Source: Hysterangium stoloniferum (lineage: Eukaryota > Basidiomycota > Agaricomycetes > Hysterangiales > Hysterangiaceae). From it: a DNA stretch of 64,000 nt. Under the pieces are notes generated by a model. It searched no databases, was not told the origin of the DNA, and saw nothing but the letters and a program-made list of their open reading frames with translations. Positions 10,552 through 22,638 of the stretch are shown one piece after another. The stretch is from contig WHVD01000040.1 in NCBI GenBank assembly GCA_015178975.1, positions 310,001 through 374,000 on the forward strand. The letters run 5' to 3'. How positions within the stretch are numbered: the first letter of the stretch is position 1; the number at the start of each line of letters is the position of its first letter. The position numbers were made by a program, and so were the translations under genes.

Positions 10552-12330
10552 CTTGGTTAACTGCCTTCTTCACAGCTTTGGAGGCAAAGTTTGCATTTCC
10601 TTCACTCAAGCTGCACAGTGGTCCCTCAAACTAACTCTCTGGCATTCCTGCTGTCTCATCAATGCAAAGGAAGTCCTTTGCCACAGGTTAGCAGCTATGC
10701 CATCCAGGCCATGATACCAAGGATGTTCCATAAGTTCCTGAAAAAAAAAACCTCCATCTTTAGGTAATCAATGTCAAAACTCATGTTTAACAGACTGCCA
10801 CTGTTGCTGTGCTAAGCACAGTAGGTGTAATCCTGCTGGCTTACCAACACAGACCCATTTCCATTGGACACCCAACTCCATTGTCTATCTGATCACCTTC
10901 CCAATTCCACTGGACATCCAACTCCATTGTCTACCACTTCAATCCATTGTCTATCTGATCGCCATTGTTCTCAGGCCACAATATGGAACTCCTTTATTCT
11001 TCAGACTCTGAATTGTTGCCTTTTGTTATGTAGATTCCTTTGGTTCCTTATGTCTCATGTCACCACACCATTGTTCTGTGAGGATATATAATCACTCCCC
11101 TAGATGTAGCTAAAAGACAGAAGCTTCTACCACTTGTATTTCATGTATCGTACTGCATTAACAAGGATAACTTAGTCCTGTCTGTACTGATAGTGAGGTC
11201 ACACAACGACCTTACAGTAGGGGCCTGAGCCACTGGAGGTGCATGCATCATGATTGCAAATGGGGCTGTAGCATTGGTCATGTCTATATGCAAGCTCCAG
11301 TGGCTGGTGTAGGTACAGAAGCTGTCTTGTGCCAGTGTCTGGTGGAATATCTAGGGTTACTCCATGTGTATCATGGGCCTATCTCAGGGTGTTTGTTCCA
11401 CTTACTATCACACATGCCCATGCATGAATTTGCACCAAAGTCAGAGGCACATGCATGGCATGCTTGTTGACTTTGCAATCCACTTTCTCACCACACTTGG
11501 TACATTGCTTGAGGCAATTTTTGAGAATCTGCATCTTTTCTTTCTCCTTGATGAACATTAGTTCACTCTCATCTAACTGCAGCCCCCCTGACCCAGCAGT
11601 TGTATCTAGGTTCAACATTGGTGGCTCTACAGTCTGCCCCTGCATTTTATAGTGCTGCTAGCATGGGCATTAAGAGCACTGGTAGTCTTATCTGCAAGTC
11701 TCTTTCACAAGGAGGCCATATACTTTGTAATTTGTCAGCAAGATGCACCTGTCAGTCCAAGTAGACATAAGATTACCCCCTGGAACTCATGAATGAGAAG
11801 TTTGCCATTGATAATTGCACTTTTTGCATGGATCAAGTGAGCATGCTGTTCAGACCCTCCCAATCTATCTCAGTGCAAAGGTTGATGCCTTCACATGGAC
11901 TTCCCTTGAGAACATACAGTAGATATGGCTTCCTAGCAAAGTTATGGCATCCCATAAACTTATGTATATTGTGCAGTGCTTCAGAAAAGGTGGGACCAAA
12001 TGGAATAGTAAGTCTGCTTTGCCCATTTGAAAATCCAAGTGGAATGAAGACAGCTAAAGCTAATGTCAAAAAGTCAGGGGTATAGGTGGCAGATGATCAA
12101 AGTACATACTTTGGTGATTGTCTGACAATGTTAGTTGTGCCTTTGCAGCTGCTTTGGGAGGCCTTCCCTTATTCTTTGCCCTCCTCCTCAGCTTCTGTTC
12201 CTCCATGATGGTGCTGTTGTCATCATCTTTCTCACTATCAGCACTAACCATCACAATGTCTTCAAAATTGACACTGTTGCTAGTGTCTACTTGGTCTATA
12301 GTCATCAACAGCATCTTTTGGATTGGCAGA
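10552..12330 (-). other. Unrecognised transposon-associated ORF cluster
   Basis: Several minus-strand open stretches look like pieces of one gene broken by stops or introns. One (12314-12066) is acidic and carries an AT-hook-like KNKGRPPKAAAKAQ. A second (12069-11833) contains FGPTFSEALHNIHKFMGCHN. A third (11645-11379) has a pair of cysteines in CTKCGEKVDCK. I do not recognise the family. The adjoining 12330-12960 segment recurs at 46900-47505, so the whole block is probably an old mobile element. Confidence 0.4.
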
Positions 12331-12965
12331 TAACCAAAAACTTTAAAAGTTATTTATCCACTCAAGTATACATTATATATTTATATTGTTTGCTGTAGAA
12401 TTAATATTTCATCAAATTCAGTCCATCAGGTGACACTCTGGAGAATAAGGAAATATTTATATTTATCTTGTATCTGACAATAGTTAGTCAAAAAATAATA
12501 TGTACATTATCCTTTTGGGGATGAATTCCCCAACATGGATTGGTAAGCCAGATAGTTCTGGTTAAGTTTCTAAATCAAATAAATTTAAATTATATGAACT
12601 ATATTTGAAAGTTCATATATATATGTAAAAGAGAATGCATCTTATCCCAAAGATCAAGTTATAACCTAAATAATCTTGTTTAACCGTGACATTTGTGGAT
12701 ATTTTAAAAGTCACAGAGATACTAGAGAATGCATTTTATCCCAAACATTAGATATCAGCCCAGATGATCTTGTTTAACCATGATATTTGTGCATATTTTA
12801 AAAAAGCATACAAGTCTTAAAGATGAAATTTTGGGGTAATGAAATATAAACTCATAGAATATGTCTTCATAGTCAGAAGGAATAGTTACACTTAAAAGTA
12901 TAAGGGGTTTTCAGTAAAAGTTTGGATATTGAAGAAATTGTGACCATCCTCCATTATCTTAAGGT
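12330..12965. repeat. Dispersed repeat, copy 1
   Basis: AT-rich sequence shared with about 45268-45298 plus 46899-47505 (common blocks TTATTTATCCACTCAAG, CCATCAGGTGACACTCTGGA, CCAGATAGTTCTGGTTAAG). The second copy is interrupted by a Tc1 element, and this copy is its empty site. It has internal repetition of a roughly 110-bp unit with GAATGCATTTTATCCCAAA-type words. Confidence 0.75.
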
Positions 12966-13214
12966 GCATTGTCATCCAGGTTAGTGTTAGAGAGTAGATG
13001 TGCACAAGTGACATGTCTATGTGCAGTGTCTGAGCATGACCTGGTTTTCATGCCAGCATCTGTAGATGCTGAATATTAACAGCAATGCTCTACAGAGGTC
13101 AGAGACATACCTTTTCCCTCATCTGCAAGTGAGGTTTTCTTCCCTGCTTTTTGTTTTGCAGAGACTGACCTTTTATTACCCATAATGAATGAAGCTCTGA
13201 GGGAGTTCGGAAAA

Positions 13215-13847
13215 CCCGACAGCTCTCTAACTAAGCCCCATTCCCATTATGGTCAAATGACCTGTTATGTTTTGGACTCTGCTCCCACCCTGTTCCCATT
13301 ATGGTCTAATGACCTGTCACGATTTGGACTCTGCTCCACTCCATCCCATTCCCATCCCATTCCTAACACCAAATTTGGTGTTTACTTATCTCGTTTCATG
13401 TTTACTAGTTTGGATTTCATTATTACTGGATTTGGTATGACATACATTCCACAGTCTATATAGTCTGGCAGATGTTGTACATACAATCCAGTCAGAAAAT
13501 CAGCTTAGATTCTCCCCAGTAATCTCAGTACATTTTCCACTCTAATCTCCTCTTTGAAACACACTGATATTTACCTCATTGGGGCCCACAGGCTCTGACC
13601 TATCTAATACTCAACCTCTGACTCATCTCTGCCCGACCCCTTGACTTCTGTGGGGTTCCCACAGTCGACTCACCTGACCCCTCAACCCACCAACTGCTCC
13701 CAGACTCCCCAGGATTCCCATCCGCCCATCTGAAATTGGACAACATGATCTTGTGAGGGCACAGCCTATAAGCTGAAGCCAAGTCCTACCAGCTTTCCTG
13801 CAGTTTCTCTGGAGACCCTCCAAGAAGCTCCATGCATGTCCTTAACA
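13215..13847 (+). repeat. LTR of the gypsy family A, 5'-truncated
   Basis: Aligns to the LTR at 50524-51361: AATGACCTGT block, TAACACCAAATTTGGTGTTTAC, TATA region GTCTATATAG, AATCCAGTCAGAAAATCAGC, and the terminal ATAAGCTGAAGCCAAGTCC block. It ends CCTTAACA at 13847. The first ~200 bp of the LTR are not recognisable. Confidence 0.75.
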
Positions 13848-15138
13848 GAGTGTGGGAGATTTCTTTTAGCTCAATTTTACATCTTTCCTTTGGCTCAGGG
13901 CAATCTTGAGGCTGCTTCATGTTTATGTTCATTGACATGCCAACATGAGTCTGAAGCATTGTCTTAGGTGTGCAACAATTGTTGTGGGTATATTGAGTGA
14001 TGAACAGAGAAATTGAGCTACTGCTAACACTTTCAACCCTGATTTCTTGCTCATCCTGAGTTTTAGCCTGAAAGACATTGTAGCCAGTGTAAAGCAGGTC
14101 AGATACAAAGATGGACATGACAAGGAGGGCACCTCATCATTGAGGGTGGTCAGTGCTTGGAACTTTCAGGAATGGTAAGTAAACTTGCATTCCTTCAAGA
14201 TTGAGCTGCTAACAGTATTTGTTTCCATGTTCTATGCAAACCATACACAGCTTTACCAATCCTCCACATTTCTCTTCAACCACCTGTTAGGATCCCATCA
14301 TTTTGAACCCCCATGACCTGTTTTAGGCCCAAAACCCACCATTGACTCACTGTCAGAACCCCTGCCCTAAGCATTATCACTTGCAGTGCCCCTGACACTT
14401 GTTTCACTATAGTAGTTAACCTTTTTAGTTTTCCATTCCATCCCCATCCTGTTTGCTCTCCCATCACCATCTCCCCTTTACACATCTCACTTGCCTCAGA
14501 CCCCTTTAATACTGTTTAGTATATTACATTAGTCTCCCTACCTTGTCATTGACTTCTGATGATCCACTTCACCTTTCACTCCCTTGATCAGCCCTCCAGT
14601 CATCTGTCTCATCATAGTATAAATCTTCTTCATGTATGCTACAGTTCTTCAGTGTGAAAATCGACTTAGATTACCCTCTACTAGTTTTCAGTATCATTTT
14701 CCCCTTCTCCATACTCCTGAAGATGTTCTTGGCATGCTGCAAACTCTTACTATGCAGAAATACTATTTGTGTTGTCAAGACACTGTTGATGCACTTTTAG
14801 AGTGGGGGAGTTATGTAAGAGTGGATGGATGTCTGGTGCCCATAGGAGTGCAGTGGGAGACTTTGGCATCTGATTATGGTATCGTAAATGTCCTTTCACA
14901 TGGTATTTACATTTAATGAGTGTTTTATATCATTTTCTCCTGATATATCTACAGCTTACTCTCGAGTGATCCATTTCCCAGGCAGGGCGGGCACATTGCT
15001 GGGTGTGCAGGAGAGGTACATCGACCCAGTTGGTCCTGTATAAACGAGTTCGCAAGGAGGAGGTGCCAAAAGATGGTTAACGTAACTTTACACATGCCAC
15101 GGGACAGTCGAAAAAAGGGGGAAGGTTGGTAGCACTTG
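13848..15138. other. Old repeat DNA without a supportable gene
   Basis: About 14283-14720 starts with TGTTAGGATCCCATC and near 14650 has an ATCGACTTAGATT-type block resembling the R region of the LTR family, so it is probably another diverged LTR. The minus-strand open stretch 14118-13786 and the plus-strand one at 14632-14916 have no recognisable domain. From 14980 to 15138 there is unique DNA up to the start of duplication copy B. Confidence 0.4.
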
Positions 15139-15367
15139 TATTAGCGATTATGTCAAGATGTGGCAGATATGCTAAATATGGCCCTCTCGTTGAATACCAA
15201 TACAATATCTGCCAGATCTATGATGAGATATAAATGTTAGAAATACAATATCTAGTAGCTACAGCACAACATATATGTAACTGTTCTAAGTACCCCAAGT
15301 TGACATCAGTCAATTGTGACATGTAGAATCCATGAGTATATATCCTATAAGGAATATAACCAAATAA

Positions 15368-15465
15368 GGACCGGTAGCTCAGGTGGCAGAGTACTGGCAT
15401 ATATAGCCAGGAGACCTTGGTTTGACCCCAGGCTGGGTCAATACTTTTCTATACCTTTAATATAC
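15368..15465 (+). repeat. tRNA-derived SINE-like sequence, copy B
   Basis: From 15371 it folds into a nearly complete cloverleaf: acceptor GGACCGG/CTGGGTC with one A-G mismatch, D arm GCTC/GAGT, anticodon stem CTGGC/GCCAG with loop ATATATA, and T arm CTTGG/CCAGG around TTTGACC. The predicted anticodon would be AUA. No nuclear tRNA of that identity is expected, so this is a SINE head and not a working tRNA gene. Confidence 0.6.
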
Positions 15466-15662
15466 ACTTGGGAAATAATGTATCCATGTTGATATCGAGG
15501 CGTGGAAGCTCCGTCTATATAGGGTGCACCTGTGTTACTTTGAAGCTCAATAAACCTGTAGTGGAAAGAAGCCACCATCGATTTGGTGCTACTAGTAATA
15601 ACCAAAGAGATTACAAAGGATGCTTCTCAATCGGGAGATTCACGAAGATTTTCGTGCATGCA

Positions 15663-15796
15663 TTATGATTTGGAAATAATTGCGATGTTCAGCCGTGAGC
15701 AAGATTGCATTAGGTCTTGTCTTGCAATATAGAGTAAGTCATCGGGTGGGAAATCTCCGTTATTGAGAAGTTCACGTTCGTAATCGGCGATGATCA
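15663..15796 (-). other. Candidate terminal coding exon downstream of forkhead copy B
   Basis: Counterpart of 3809-3942: same length, same AG acceptor and same stop. Substitutions are mostly at synonymous third positions, which argues for coding. The link to the forkhead gene is unproven because exon 4 of that gene already ends at a stop at 16132. Confidence 0.4.
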
Positions 15797-16131
15797 CTTA
15801 TATGTGTATTATATATGATATGCATTATCCAAACATCCATGATCAATAAGCATTCTTCTAGAGGTCATCAGAGCTTAGGTACTCGCAGAACTTTCACAAG
15901 CAATATGTCCTACCACAATGTTTGATCGATACAACCGGGATATAACAACGCCGTTATGTATATTGGGAGACTCCTTTTGTACTAAAAATAACAAAAAAAA
16001 GAAGAAAGAAGGGCCATACGAAAGTATCCATGGAAATGGGTGCGGCAACGTCACGTATAAAAGCAGTGTCTGTACCCCTAAGTGTTTCTCGGTGTCATCG
16101 AACCTCAATAGAATAGTATGGATGGACATAC

Positions 16132-17188
16132 CTAAATCCTCGCAGTATTCGACAAGTCGTCCCGCGTTTGTGCCCGATCATAAAGGCGCGCCCAGGACGC
16201 ATTAGTGTCTAGTTGCTTGCGAGGACTGACGGCATCCACCATAAAGTCTTCACCCTGCCGCAGCATATCTCCAAGTACAGCTGTCAAAGAGGGGAGCCGC
16301 GTAAAAGGCCGGAAGGCCGACGGATGGGGCCACATGATTGGAGGGAGTGTGTCCTCCTCTCGCCCAGTGATAAACATAGACCGCACAACATATTCGGAGG
16401 CTGTGAGCCGGACAGGGGTGGAAGATGGAGCGATCTCATGGAGAGGGTTTGGCGTTGGGGATGTGGTGAGGTAATATTGGCTAATATCGCCGCCTCCTGC
16501 AAATCCATGAGTACTAGCTCTGATATCGGGAATTTCGTTTTTTGCAAGTTTCCACCAGTATTGAGACTCCATGATGGCATATTAGTAAGGATAGTAAAGC
16601 GACAATTGGCAAGAAAGTAAAAATTTACTCTGTCACCAGGCTGCATTTTATGCTCAGGGATGCGCTCAAATTCGAAGACTTTACATTTCCCCAAAAAATG
16701 CCTCACTGTGCTCTAATGATGTTGGGGCGTTCATTCAATAAAAGTGAGTAACATGACCTTCCTATGCGGAATATCAACGTCACTTGCCTGCCATTGTAAG
16801 TCATCGGAGTGCAGCTGGGGGTAGCGCATTGAGATTGCGTATATTATCTCTACGCTTGTTAACATTTTCATGGGATGCCCCCATATTGCGGTCGCTATGA
16901 CGGTCTCGTGCGTATGGGGAATTATACCTTCTGAGGTGGCGTCTTGTAGCTCCAGAAGGGTCAACCGCCTCAAGCTTGCTGTGACGGGTATAAACATATA
17001 GACACCAGTTAAGATACTGACATACGATTTTGCTCTTGCCATGCTTTTAATATTGCCTGCCTTCCTACATTGGGATACAACTGTTGTATTCTTTTAAGAT
17101 GATCCGTGAGCGGAGATGTGAATGGCAAATGAACGGGCGATGCTGGCGCCACAGAACTCGTTTTGTTGGAGCTTGTTGATGAATGCAT
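16132..17188 (-). CDS. Forkhead-domain protein, copy B, about 290 aa
   Basis: Predicted winged-helix transcription factor. Exons 17188-17026, 16978-16788, 16712-16629 and 16566-16132; introns of 47, about 75 and 62 bp. Intron 2 uses a GC donor (gcaagt) as in copy A. The spliced frame is open throughout. A Ser/Thr-rich N-terminus has a short LTDHLKRIQQLYPNVGRQA helix region. The forkhead core follows (VIATAIWGHPMKMLTSVEI, YAISMRYPQLHSDDLQWQ, VRHFLGKCKVFEF, PGDR, YWWKLAKNE), then about 130 residues of low-complexity C-terminus. The forkhead identity rests on pattern: helix 1 and 2 spacing, WQ at the end of helix 3, and the RHFLGKC stretch in place of the usual RHNLSLN. It could still be a divergent relative. 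Unlike copy A it has no tandem duplication or insertion. Confidence 0.68.
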
Positions 17189-17670
17189 GGAGATCTTCCT
17201 TCAAAGACGACAAGAAGGTATGGGTCGAGAAACAAACTGGAAGACAACAGTGAACTACGAATTTGCCAAAGAAAAAAGTTAGTTAGTTACTTTTATATGA
17301 TATCCGACTATATCCTCGGCAACCCAACAGGCACTAGAAGCCATCGCTTGCTTTACAGTACGGCGATGTGTGGTCGGAGAACGCTTGAATCTGCTTCTCA
17401 ATAGCATGTAGCTGAATACAAACGAAATGGCTAAAGTCCCACTGCAATTCCATCGCCTTTTAATTTTGATCAAGCGCTTCTCCAACTGTCAATTTGAGCG
17501 CTCACATCGAAGGTTCATCTTGCATAATCACAAGTCCATGACTCATCGCTACTGAGTTGGTCGGCACAGCCTCGTGGTGCGAGCACCACTTGTGCCCATA
17601 TTTACAAACTTATTAAACTCTGTTGCAAGTGCCCCAGTCGTTTTTCCTGCTACCTTAGAGCCGCGACTGA

Positions 17671-19535
17671 GGCGAGTCCTTACAAATGTCCTCAGTAATT
17701 ACACTCGCTTCCCCGTTGCTCATCTCGAGCTATTGGCGGTGGAGTTGTCGATGCATTGCTGAGGGGCGGTAAGACCCTTCACCTTCACCTTCGCCCTCAA
17801 ATCCTGGGGATTTTATACCCCATTGTTTTGTCTTTGGTTCACCCATTTGGTTTCACAGCGTGTATTTGGACCAGAAACGAGGGACATTTACAGAAATGCG
17901 AGCCATGACTCTAAAGAGTGACCAGTAGGACTCTGTGGCCCCCGAAAGCTGATCGGCAGAAACTGGCTACGAGCCAAGGCCGAGCTGCGGCAACACTGAT
18001 GTCAAGCAATGACAAAATTGATGACAATTCCGACAAATATGTAACATGACACATGTACTTTCCTGAATGTAGCTTTGTAAAATCCACTTAATACGCTATT
18101 AGAAGGGAAGATGTCCCTGCCTGATCCAAAGGATAAACTGCGTTGTTAACTTTTGGGAATTTGGTAAACGAGCGACAAGGACTCAAACCATACAGGGGTA
18201 TTAGTAAGCGGGTTACTAAGCTATATAAGGATGAGTCATGTATAGTAGTACTCATCCGTTTACAACGAGTTAACTGTCACCTACTCAGACAAACGGAAAG
18301 TTATACGGTCTAAGAACAACACCACGAAAACTTAACATGCGTGACAGGTAAATCAACATATGACGTTTGGAAATAGGTGTTTCATAACAAGGTGATTTAT
18401 GTATGTGGCTTAGTGTTGAGTGTTCGTCAAAGTGCTCCAGGTTGGTTTAACCCATGGGCATCCATGCGTATGCTTAATTTCTTTTTTGTGTTGTTTTCCA
18501 GGTCAACCATCATGTGTTTATGTTTCTCGGACGCCGATTTTGCGTTCCCACGTCAAACTGTGTTAGCACATGGTATATTTGATGCTACGCTATATTTTCA
18601 AATGTATGATGTATTCACATAAACCGTGGCAAATAGTATAACAAGGTATTAAAGGAAATTTTACTTGCTCTGCCTCAAAAATCCGCCGTGTAGTTTAGAA
18701 GACTCGCTGACAGACAACATGTATTGGATGGAAGAGAGGTGTAGAGGTCAACAAAATACTGCCAAGTCAAAATTGGGAAGTGGAACGAGAGAAGAGGAGA
18801 CAAAAAATTCAAGAAGACAAATGGTACTTATTTTTACCACACCGTGTTATTGGTCATAACAGGGGTTGTGGAAGCACGAAGTTTGACGATGCCAAATTGA
18901 CTCGAAGGTGAAGTATGACGTTAGAGGGATACGTCACGATTACGAATTGCTCAAGGTTGATGACGCGTGTCGGTGGAAATCCATCACCTAAGCTCCTTAT
19001 GTGAATCGATGGTTTTTCTGTATGCTAGCAACCTCTGAAAGTTTTAAATTTGATAATATCGGTGTGTCCCCAAAAAGGCGGAGACCAGTCGATCATCGAA
19101 ATTTGATGTGTGTAGATCAGATAAATAAAATTCAAAAGGAAAATCATCACCGTATGCTTGTAGCCAAATGAAAATATAATATAAAAAAATGTATCGCTAT
19201 CCAAGGTATCAGCGGGCTTTTATAATAAGCTTCAACCAATTGCTAATATTTCCGGATGGCTGACTTGTCATACTAGAATATGATGGAGTTGTCGGGAATA
19301 ATTACTAATTATTTATTATATATGCTCGCATATACCCTCATCGCATTTACTGTATTCTCAGGAAATAGGAGTACAGGCATACCAGCCACGTGGACAGCTT
19401 TCTTGTCAAGGTTGCTGTGATGGTTCATCCGACCAGCGCTAAAAGTGCCGTGCCTTTGGGCTATGCGAACGTCCAACGAGTGACAATAAAAGGGAGTTAG
19501 TTCTCTTGCAATGCCCTGTTTGAAACTACTATCTC
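17671..19535. other. Intergenic, no supportable gene
   Basis: Short open stretches only, with no domain or splice pattern. It includes an AT-rich stretch at 19130-19330 and probably the promoter of the 19.5-kb gene. Confidence 0.4.
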
Positions 19536-21367
19536 ATGTCAGTTATCGCTCGGGATAATGATGTGGAAGACTTGATTTCACCAGGTGTAGCCTCAAGTCT
19601 CGAGCAGAGCCATCAATCATACCTTAGGAAGCACTTCCGTGAGATCCTGCGAGACAAGTGGGCTTGTGAGGAACCTGGCCATAATTTTTGTTTGCGAGGG
19701 ATGGATCATATTCCACTCTCGGAGGGAAAGATATCCCAATGGGTAGAGGAGATTGTGGGTGCCTTATTAATTAATACTCTAAGAAACCATCTGAGCTGCT
19801 ACCCTTTTTCCAGTGCCGGGGAGAAGCGTCATGTCTCAATCCTCCAGACGTTCTTATTCCTTCCAAGAGCTTCGATTGTAACGAGATAGTACCTGTTGAC
19901 TGCGGAGCAACGGACACATACAGCAATGATGAGATTTTAATCGGGCCAGGGTATTTCTGCGGGGTCGCTTTGGAACGAGTTGGCATAAGACTTCTCTATG
20001 GCGCCAAAGTTCTCATGATGACATACAAACTGGCAATGTACAGACGGAAGTTGAATCTATGTCGGCGTAGCTACCCGTCTCCACAGGTCTTTGGCATTAT
20101 GATCCAGGAGAGTGTTGAGCTAATGAGGTATGATGCATGACTTGCCACTTGTCAATTCGTCTGGAACCAAGCTGACTTCCCATCTTCACAGACCCTGCTA
20201 CCCATCCGATATACAAAAGAGAGCATCTAACATTTTGCGCGATGCTTCGGAAATTAGTTTAACTGACAAAGAAGAACGGTCTGGGGGTAACAAACATCCT
20301 AAACGGCCTGTCTTAGGAATGTTGGGACTTGCATTCGGCCTCTTCGGTAACGCCGTCACCGAGGGCCACAAGATGTCAACTGAAATTATATCATCATTGT
20401 ATCAAAGCCTGATGAGTGCGCCCCTGCACATCTACTACAATGAAATAACATCCGCTTTCATTAAAAAAATTTCGCGATATCTCAATGACTCATCCAACCG
20501 GTATCATAAAGATGTTTGCTGGTGCCTTACACAAATTGTGGAAAAAGTCTGCCGTTTACGACGTCTGTCACATCACGAGTTTGGTGTCATGCGCAGCTTC
20601 ATGGAATTCTTAATCCAACCGTGAGAGTTGTCTCCGTCTTCCTCACCCTGAGCTGACTTGAACAAGACCATGCAACAAGTACGATCTCGCTCTCATTTCC
20701 ACCAAAATGCAACTCTGCGTACCATTCTTGCAACAGGATTCACGGTTACCGAGCCTCCCTGAAGTGTTAATGGAAATTGCCCTAGACATAACTGTTAGCG
20801 ATAGATCGTTGCCGAATTTTAAAAAATTCGTCAGGTCCTTCGACTGGAGGGTGGACACCACGGATATATTTCATACGGATAGAATAATGCTGAAAGACTA
20901 CACCAGTGAGATCGATCGCATTGCCTCTTTTTTTGTTTTCTACCTCCGGTTAGTCCTACATGTAATTATGCAAAAGTTTAAACGGATGTATTAACTTTAT
21001 ATTCTTCTCCAGGTCTAGTGACATATCGTCCCAACGCGGTTTGAAGAGCATAGCGTTCGGCTCTTTCACCAACACAATAAATATCATGATAATGCTCATA
21101 GCAGCTTCTCCGGATGTCGAATCTTCGTGTACCGACATACGGGCGGAAAAGACGATAGACGCTCTTGTCGACTTTATCTCACATTTCGATGCACTTGGTC
21201 TTCGCCCCGATGACAACTATGAAGACTTCTCAGGGTTCCAAACCACTTCACAATGCCTCCTATGTCTAATAGCCACTCCTTTCACTGGTCTCTCAGTTTC
21301 ATCCAATTTGTATTGCCTATCTCTGTTGCGGGAATATCAACCTGTGGCGACGTCGGCATTCAATTAA
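19536..21367 (+). CDS. Hypothetical protein, about 522 aa, five exons
   Basis: I do not recognise the family. Exons 19536-19758, 19848-20127, 20192-20620, 20667-20948 and 21013-21367 have consistent phases, GT donors and AG acceptors throughout, and give one uninterrupted frame. Visible features: N-terminal SSLEQSHQSYLRKHFREIL; cysteine-containing segments (CEEPGHNFCLRG); a Lys-rich loop near KEERSGGNKHPKRP; a Gly-rich hydrophobic stretch LGMLGLAFGLFGNAV; and a mostly helical C-terminal half. No clear signal peptide. The clean splicing over 1.8 kb is the main evidence that it is a real host gene. Alternative starts downstream in exon 1 are possible. Confidence 0.7.
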
Positions 21368-22638
21368 GCAATCGTTTCCTGTATCACTTGTCATCAGAAC
21401 TGTGCATAGCATCACGGCTTAACGTGTCCCCAAGGGTTAGGTCTCGGATTTGTGATACACCCATGTATCTTTCTCTGGGTTGCGGTGCCAGAATGATGCC
21501 GGTGATACGTTAAGTATTAATTTTCAGCTCAGGCCCTTCGCACGGCATTGATACATTGGGTCCTGGCGCTTTCCCCTTTCACTTCTGATAATTGTATTTT
21601 CCCATCAAACCTCTCTTCTCCTCTTGTAATCACTCTAACTTGCTCCTCCATTGTATTCGGCTTCTTCCAGTAAACAAACGATTGCGAGTCTGACTCGTCC
21701 CAGTGTCCAGCTACATTTTCTCGTTCTTAGCCTTTTCAACACGATACCCAGGCTCTTCACCGGAGTATCCCCCTTTTCTTACTCCCTTACACCGCATTTT
21801 AATCTCGTCACCTTAATCCTCTTTTTCAATAGAAATCGGCGAATTCATTGTCGACCGCTGTTTTGTGTTTTTTCTCTCTCTTTTTTTGATCGTACTTAGT
21901 TTAAAAATGGTTGTTGGAATTTTGGATTTTAAAAGTCAATATCCATGGTAGGAGGTAGAATATGTTGGTTCGGAACCGTAAGTACACACAATGTATCCAT
22001 AGTAGTCCTTATCCATAGTTCTGTCCAACATGCCGTCATCTGAGTTTGGTCACTTCTGGTGACCAGTTTGTGTCTGTGTTGGAGTGGTGGTCTATTTGTC
22101 CATTTGGGTTACTATTTTTGCCTTGATCACCCCTTCTATTCTATCATTCTAATGAGAGGATGGCCCAGGACAAACCAATGATGTATTATGTTGCACCCAT
22201 GAAACATACATATTAATATAAGGTATCATTCCATTCATGATGTGGCATGGCTACAAAACAACTCATCTCAGTCTAATATGTTTTGATGGACGTCAATCCC
22301 GTCGATATGTTCACTAAAGTATTTGCCTGACCAAGTAGGTCGTCCAAAAGGGGAAGTAGAAGTATCATATCAACTTCCTTAATTATTAGTCAGTAGCTGT
22401 GTAGTTACATAACAACTGTATAGTTACATAACAACTGTATAGTTACATAACTAGTTGGCGGCTTTAGAGAGAATGGGGACTGACCACGTATATTTCTCAG
22501 CTAGCTTCAACCCGTAGTTCATTCACTATTACAATCAGCTGTTACCAATTAGGTAGGTAGATATTAATACACATACTTAGTGAAGGACTCACTCACTCAG
22601 AACTGTTATTAGTTACGCAGTATAACGTTGATACGAGC
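21368..22638. other. Intergenic with a small tandem repeat
   Basis: No supportable gene. At about 22399-22452 a 19-bp unit (GTATAGTTACATAACAACT) is repeated about three times. The last few hundred bases are presumably the promoter of the adenylation-enzyme gene. Confidence 0.45.

Larger units (their letters stand above)
15139..17670. repeat. Segmental duplication, copy B
   Basis: Second copy of 2745-6030. The left edge lies in the last intron of the GH16 gene, so only that gene's final exon (DYVKMWQIC and stop, about 15152-15183) was copied. It lacks about 550 bp found in copy A between that exon and the SINE. The two copies are now separated by about 9 kb of transposon remains. Confidence 0.9.

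Noticed and set aside
22399-22452. Three 19-bp tandem units considered as an operator or CRISPR-like array
   Set aside because: Units are directly adjacent with no spacers and the genome is fungal; a simple minisatellite explains them.
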